64,000 bases of DNA from Scolanthus callimorphus (Eukaryota; Cnidaria; Anthozoa; Actiniaria; Edwardsiidae). Every line of letters begins with the position of its first letter. The stretch's first letter is position 1. The stretch spans positions 25,928,168-25,992,167 of the forward strand of contig CM066923.1 in assembly GCA_033964015.1 (NCBI GenBank). The letters run 5' to 3'. A program made the translations under genes and the position numbers. The notes below the pieces were generated by a model. The model ran no database searches. It was not told where the DNA came from and saw only the letters and a program-made list of their open reading frames with translations. Shown piece by piece: positions 57,497 through 64,000 of this stretch.

Positions 57497-60400
57497 CTGC
57501 CGCAGCCATGCAACTTGATCGGCCGTCCTTGATTTTTCGTGCCTTGCAGCAATCACGGCAAGCTCTTACGTGCCGCGACAATGCAATCTGATTGGTTGAC
57601 CGTGATTTGTCTTGCCGCGACAATGTAATCTCATTGGCTGTCCGTGATTTGTCTTGCCGCGACAATGCAATCCGATTGGTTGTCCGTGATTTGTCTTGCC
57701 GCGACAATGTAATCTGATTGGTTGTCCGTGATTTGTCTTGCCGCGACAATGCAATCTGATTGGTTGTCCGTGATTTGTCTTGCCGTGACAATGTAATCTG
57801 ATTGGTTGTCCGTGATTTGTCTTGCCGCGACAATGCAATCCGACTGGTTGTCCGTGATTTGTCTTGCCGCGACAATGGAATCTGATTGGCTGTCCGTGAC
57901 TTGTCTTGCCGTGACATGTAATCTGATTGGTTGTCCGTGATTTGTCTTGCCGTGACAATGTAATCTGATTGGCTGTCCGTGATTTGTCTTGCCGTGACAA
58001 TGTAATCTGATTGGTTGACCGTGATTTGTCTTGCCGCGACAATGTAATCTGATTGGCTGTCCGTGATTTGTCTTGCCGCGACAATGCAATATGATTGGTT
58101 GTCCGTGATTTGTCTTGCCGTGACAATGTAATCTGATTGGTTGTCCGTGATTTGTCTTGCCGTGACAATGTAATCTGATTGGCTGTCCGTGATTTGTCTT
58201 GCCGCGACAATGCAATCTGATTGGCTGTCCGTGATTTGTCTTGCCGTGACATGTAATCTGATTGGTTGTCCGTGATTTGTCTTGCCGCGACAATGTAATC
58301 TGATTGGTTGTCCGTGATTTGTCTTGCCGTGACAATGCAATCTGATTGGCTGTCCGTGATTTGTCTTGCCGTGACATGTAATCTGATTGGTTGTCCGTGA
58401 TTTGTCTTGCCGCGACAATGTAATCTGATTGGTTGACCGTGATTTGTCTTGCCGTGACAATGCAATATGATTGGTTGTCCGTGATTTGTCTTGCCGTGAC
58501 AATGTAATCTGATTGGTTGTCCGTGATTTGTCTTGCCGCGACAATGTAATCTGATTGGTTGTCCGTGATTTGTCTTGCCGTGACAATGCAATATGATTGG
58601 TTGTCCGTGATTTGTCTTGCCGCGACAATGGAATCTGATTGGCTGTCCGTGACTTGTCTTGCCGTGACATGTAATCTGATTGGTTGTCCGTGATTTGTCT
58701 TGCCGTGACAATGTAATCTGATTGGCTGTCCGTGATTTGTCTTGCCGTGACAATGTAATCTGATTGGTTGACCGTGATTTGTCTTGCCGCGACAATGTAA
58801 TCTGATTGGCTGTCCGTGATTTGTCTTGCCGCGACAATGCAATATGATTGGTTGTCCGTGATTTGTCTTGCCGTGACAATGTAATCTGATTGGTTGTCCG
58901 TGATTTGTCTTGCCGTGACAATGTAATCTGATTGGCTGTCCGTGATTTGTCTTGCCGCGACAATGCAATCTGATTGGCTGTCCGTGATTTGTCTTGCCGT
59001 GACATGTAATCTGATTGGTTGTCCGTGATTTGTCTTGCCGCGACAATGTAATCTGATTGGTTGTCCGTGATTTGTCTTGCCGTGACAATGCAATCTGATT
59101 GGCTGTCCGTGATTTGTCTTGCCGTGACATGTAATCTGATTGGTTGTCCGTGATTTGTCTTGCCGCGACAATGTAATCTGATTGGTTGACCGTGATTTGT
59201 CTTGCCGTGACAATGCAATATGATTGGTTGTCCGTGATTTGTCTTGCCGTGACAATGTAATCTGATTGGTTGTCCGTGATTTGTCTTGCCGCGACAATGT
59301 AATCTGATTGGTTGTCCGTGATTTGTCTTGCCGTGACAATGCAATATGATTGGTTGTCCGTGATTTGTCTTGCCGTGACAATGCAATATGATTAGTTGTC
59401 CGTGATTTGTCTTGCCGCGACAATGTAATCTGATTGGTTGTCCGTGATTTGTCTTGCCGTGACAATGCAATCTGATTGGTTGTACGTGATTTGTCTTGCC
59501 GCGACATGTAATCTGATTGGTTGTCCGTGATTTGTCTTGCCGTGACAATGCAATATGATTGGTTGTCCGTGATTTGTCTTGCCGTGACAATGCAATATGA
59601 TTAGTTAACCGTGATTTGTCTTGCCGCGACAATGTAATCTGATTGGTTGTACGTATTTGTCTTGCCGCGACAATGTAATCTGATTGGTTGTCCGTGATTT
59701 GTCTTGCCGCGACAATGCAATCTGATTGGTTGTCCGTGATTTGTCTTGCCGTGACAATGCAATATGATTGGTTGTCCGTGATTTGTCTTGCCGTGACAAT
59801 GCAATATGATTGGTTGTCCGTGATTTGTCTTGCCGCGACAATGTAATCTGATTGGTTGTCCGTGATTTGTCTTGCCGTGACAATGCAATCTGATTGGTTG
59901 TACGTGATTTGTCTTGCCGCGACAATGTAATCTGATTGGTTGTCCGTGATTTGTCTTGCCGTGACAATGCAATCTGATTGGTTGTACGTGATTTGTCTTG
60001 CCGCGACAATGTAATCTGATTGGTTGTACGTATTTGTCTTGCCGCGACAATGTAATCTGATTGGTTGTACGTATTTGTCTTGCCGCGACAATGTAATCTG
60101 ATTGGTTGTCCGTGATGTGTCTTGCCGCGACAATGCAATCTGATTGGTTGACCGTGATTTGTCTTGCCGCGACAATGTAATCTGATTGGTTGTCCGTGAT
60201 TTGTCTTGCCGCGACAATGTAATCTGATTGGTTGTCCGTGATTTGTCTTGCCGTGACAATGCAATCTGATTGGTTGTACGTGATTTGTCTTGCCGCGTCA
60301 ATGTAATCTGATTGGTTGTCCGTGATTTGTCTTGCCGTGACAATGCAATCTGATTGGTTGTACGTGATTTGTCTTGCCGCGTCAATGTAATCTGATTGGT

Positions 60401-63400
60401 TGTACGTATTTGTCTTGCCGCGACAATGCAATCTGATTGGTTGTACGTGATTTGTCTTGCCGCGACAATGCAATATGATTGGTTGACCGTGATTTGTCTT
60501 GCCGCGACAATGCAATCTGATTGGTTGTCCGTGATTTGTCTTGCCGCGACAATGCAATCTGATTGGTTGTCCGTGATTTGTCTTGCCGCGACAATGTAAT
60601 CTGATTGGTTGTCCGTGATTTGTCTTGCCGCGACAATGTAATCTGATTGGTTGTCCGTGATTTGTCTTGCCGTGACAATGCAATATGATTGGTTGTCCGT
60701 GATTTGTCTTGCCGTGACAATGCAATATGATTGGTTGTCCGTGATTTGTCTTGCCGCGACAATGTAATCTGATTGGTTGTCCGTGATTTGTCTTGCCGCG
60801 ACAATGTAATCTGATTGGTTGTCCGTGATTTGTCTTGCCGTGACAATGCAATCTGATTGGTTGTACGTGATTTGTCTTGCCGCGACAATGTAATCTGATT
60901 GGTTGTACGTATTTGTCTTGCCGCGACAATGTAATCTGATTGGTTGTACGTATTTGTCTTGCCGCGACAATGTAATCTGATTGGTTGTCCGTGATGTGTC
61001 TTGCCGCGACAATGCAATCTGATTGGTTGACCGTGATTTGTCTTGCCGCGACAATGTAATCTGATTGGTTGTCCGTGATTTGTCTTGCCGTGACAATGCA
61101 ATCTGATTGGTTGTACGTGATTTGTCTTGCCGCGTCAATGTAATCTGATTGGTTGTCCGTGATTTGTCTTGCCGTGACAATGCAATCTGATTGGTTGTAC
61201 GTGATTTGTCTTGCCGCGTCAATGTAATCTGATTGGTTGTACGTATTTGTCTTGCCGCGACAATGCAATCTGATTGGTTGTACGTGATTTGTCTTGCCGC
61301 GACAATGCAATATGATTGGTTGACCGTGATTTGTCTTGCCGCGACAATGCAATCTGATTGGTTGTCCGTGATTTGTCTTGCCGCGACAATGCAATCTGAT
61401 TGGTTGTCCGTGATTTGTCTTGCCGCGACAATGTAATCTGATTGGTTGTCCGTGATTTGTCTTGCCGCGACAATGTAATCTGATTGGTTGTCCGTGATTT
61501 GTCTTGCCGTGACAATGCAATATGATTGGTTGTCCGTGATTTGTCTTGCCGTGACAATGCAATATGATTGGTTGTCCGTGATTTGTCTTGCCGCGACAAT
61601 GTAATCTGATTGGTTGTCCGTGATTTGTCTTGCCGCGACAATGTAATCTGATTGGTTGTCCGTGATTTGTCTTGCCGTGACAATGCAATATGATTGGTTG
61701 TCCGTGATTTGTCTTGCCGTGACAATGCAATATGATTAGTTGTCCGTGATTTGTCTTGCCGCGACAATGTAATCTGATTGGTTGTCCGTGATTTGTCTTG
61801 CCGTGACAATGCAATCTGATTGGTTGTACGTGATTTGTCTTGCCGCGACAATGTAATCTGATTGGTTGTCCGTGATTTGTCTTGCCGTGACAATGCAATC
61901 TGATTGGTTGTACGTGATTTGTCTTGCCGCGACAATGTAATCTGATTGGTTGTACGTATTTGTCTTGCCGCGACAATGTAATCTGATTGGTTGTCCGTGA
62001 TTTGTCTTGCCGCGACAATGCAATCTGATTGGTTGTCCGTGATTTCTCTTGCCGTGACAATGCAATATGATTGGTTGTCCGTGATTTGTCTTGCCGCGAC
62101 AATGTAATCTGATTGGTTGTCCGTGATTTGTCTTGCCGTGACAATGCAATCTGATTGGTTGTACGTGATTTGTCTTGCCGCGACAATGTAATCTGATTGG
62201 TTGTCCGTGATTTGTCTTGCCGTGACAATGCAATCTGATTGGTTGTACGTGATTTGTCTTGCCGCGACAATGTAATCTGATTGGTTGTACGTATTTGTCT
62301 TGCCGCGACAATGTAATCTGATTGGTTGTACGTATTTGTCTTGCCGCGACAATGTAATCTGATTGGTTGTCCGTGATGTGTCTTGCCGCGACAATGCAAT
62401 CTGATTGGTTGACCGTGATTTGTCTTGCCGCGACAATGTAATCTGATTGGTTGTCCGTGATTTGTCTTGCCGTGACAATGCAATCTGATTGGCTGTCCGT
62501 GATTTGTCTTGCCGCGACAATGCAATCTGATTGGTTGTCCGTGATTTGTCTTGCCGTGACAATGCAATCTGATTGGTTGTACGTGATTTGTCTTGCCGCG
62601 TCAATGTAATCTGATTGGTTGTACGTATTTGTCTTGCCGCGACAATGCAATCTGATTGGTTGTACGTGATTTGTCTTGCCGCGACAATGCAATATGATTG
62701 GTTGACCGTGATTTGTCTTGCCGCGACAATGCAATCTGATTGGTTGTCCGTGATTTGTCTTGCCGCGACAATGTAATCTGATTGGTTGTCCGTGATGTGT
62801 CTTGCCGCGACAATGCAATCTGATTGATTGTCCGTGATTTGTCTTGCCGTGACATGTAATCTGATTGGTTGTCCGTGATTTGTCTTGCCGCGACAATGTA
62901 ATCTGATTGGTTGTCCGTGATTTGTCTTGCCGTGACAATGTAATCTGATTGGCTGTCCGTGATTTGTCTTGCCGCGACAATGCAATATGATTGGTTGTCC
63001 GTGATTTGTCTTGCCGCGACAATGTAATCTGATTGGCTGTCCGTGATTTGTCTTGCCGTGACAATGTAATCTGATTGGCTGTCCGTGATTTGTCTTGCCG
63101 CGACAATGGAATCTGATTGGCTGTCCGTGACTTGTCTTGCCGTGACATGTAATCTGATTGGTTGTCCGTGATTTGTCTTGCCGTGACAATGTAATCTGAT
63201 TGGCTGTCCGTGATTTGTCTTGCCGCGACAATGCAATATGATTGGTTGTCCGTGATTTGTCTTGCCGTGACAATGCAATATGATTGGTTGTCCGTGATTT
63301 GTCTTGCCGCGACAATGTAATCTGATTGGTTGTCCGTGATTTGTCTTGCCGCGACAATGTAATCTGATTGGTTGTCCGTGATTTGTCTTGCCGTGACAAT

Positions 63401-64000
63401 GCAATATGATTGGTTGTCCGTGATTTGTCTTGCCGTGACAATGCAATATGATTGGTTGTCCGTGATTTGTCTTGCCGCGACAATGTAATCTGATTGGTTG
63501 TCCGTGATTTGTCTTGCCGCGACAATGTAATCTGATTGGTTGTCCGTGATTTGTCTTGCCGTGACAATGCAATATGATTGGTTGTCCGTGATTTGTCTTG
63601 CCGTGACAATGCAATATGATTAGTTGTCCGTGATTTGTCTTGCCGCGACAATGTAATCTGATTGGTTGTCCGTGATTTGTCTTGCCGTGACAATGCAATC
63701 TGATTGGTTGTACGTGATTTGTCTTGCCGCGACAATGTAATCTGATTGGTTGTCCGTGATTTGTCTTGCCGTGACAATGCAATATGATTGGTTGTCCGTG
63801 ATTTGTCTTGCCGTGACAATGCAATATGATTAGTTGTCCGTGATTTGTCTTGCCGCGACAATGTAATCTGATTGGTTGTACGTATTTGTCTTGCCGCGAC
63901 AATGTAATCTGATTGGTTGTCCGTGATTTGTCTTGCCGCGACAATGCAATCTGATTGGTTGTCCGTGATTTGTCTTGCCGTGACAATGCAATATGATTGG
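57497..64000. repeat. 42-bp satellite array, about 153 units, continues off the right edge
   Basis: The unit TGCCGCGACAATGTAATCTG then ATTGGTTGTCCGTGATTTGTCT repeats to the window end. Units of 41 bp (GACATG for GACAATG) recur and shift the frame. Larger blocks repeat: the marker GACAATGGAATC lies at 57871 and 58624 (753 bp apart), and a block with GCGTCAATG recurs with a period of 837 bp (60396 and 61233). The first unit (57497-57538) is strongly diverged. Frames of up to 1218 codons on the minus strand are artefacts of the 42-bp period. Each unit contains CTGATTGG, a reverse CCAAT box. The array is in the GFM1 intron before the exon at 57244. Confidence 0.98.

Noticed and set aside
57480..63986. 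Open frames of up to 1218 codons on the minus strand of the 42-bp array
   Set aside because: Same artefact with a 42-bp period. Frames switch at each 41-bp unit, as expected for unselected DNA.

Overview
The window is animal nuclear DNA, most likely from an anthozoan cnidarian (coral, sea anemone or relative). It is AT-rich, has short exons with GT-AG introns, is packed with short foldback DNA transposons (MITE-like), and carries a secreted PAN plus fibrinogen-like gene family of the kind found in anthozoans. Nothing prokaryotic, viral or CRISPR-related is present, and I see no tRNA or rRNA gene. The species call is inference. The genes were rebuilt by reading exons and splice phases by eye.

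Layout. 1-4210: a 60-bp satellite running off the left edge. 4855-19445 (minus strand): two tandem copies of a secreted PAN plus fibrinogen-related gene. The right copy (13334-19445) can be assembled completely: 8 exons, 328 aa, all phases consistent. The left copy keeps only its first three exons before the satellite begins. Between and inside the copies are an R2-like retrotransposon remnant, nested inverted-repeat elements and a 63-bp repeat. 21044-25234 (plus): a complete three-exon DHRS12 orthologue (321 aa), with transposon-derived repeats in both introns. 25258-46132: mostly mobile and repetitive DNA. It includes a 1.5-kb foldback with tandem-repeat arms, three foldbacks in a row at 37192-37948, a 1.3-kb element carrying eight copies of one 14-mer, and a decayed LINE. 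A possible small spliced gene (29753-32200) and a possible mitochondrially targeted start (44052-45858) also lie here. 46133-57326 (minus): the last nine exons of GFM1, mitochondrial elongation factor G1, encoding 239 aa of its C-terminal domains. 57497-64000: a 42-bp satellite of about 153 units running off the right edge, inside a GFM1 intron.

The genes do not form one pathway. DHRS12 is a short-chain dehydrogenase, GFM1 drives ribosome translocation in mitochondria, and the PAN/fibrinogen pair is secreted. The main theme is repeat biology: a satellite apparently seeded by a MITE, an exon tail with its splice donor amplified in tandem, and transposon-internal motif arrays. The very long open frames in both satellites result from repeat units divisible by three and are not genes.
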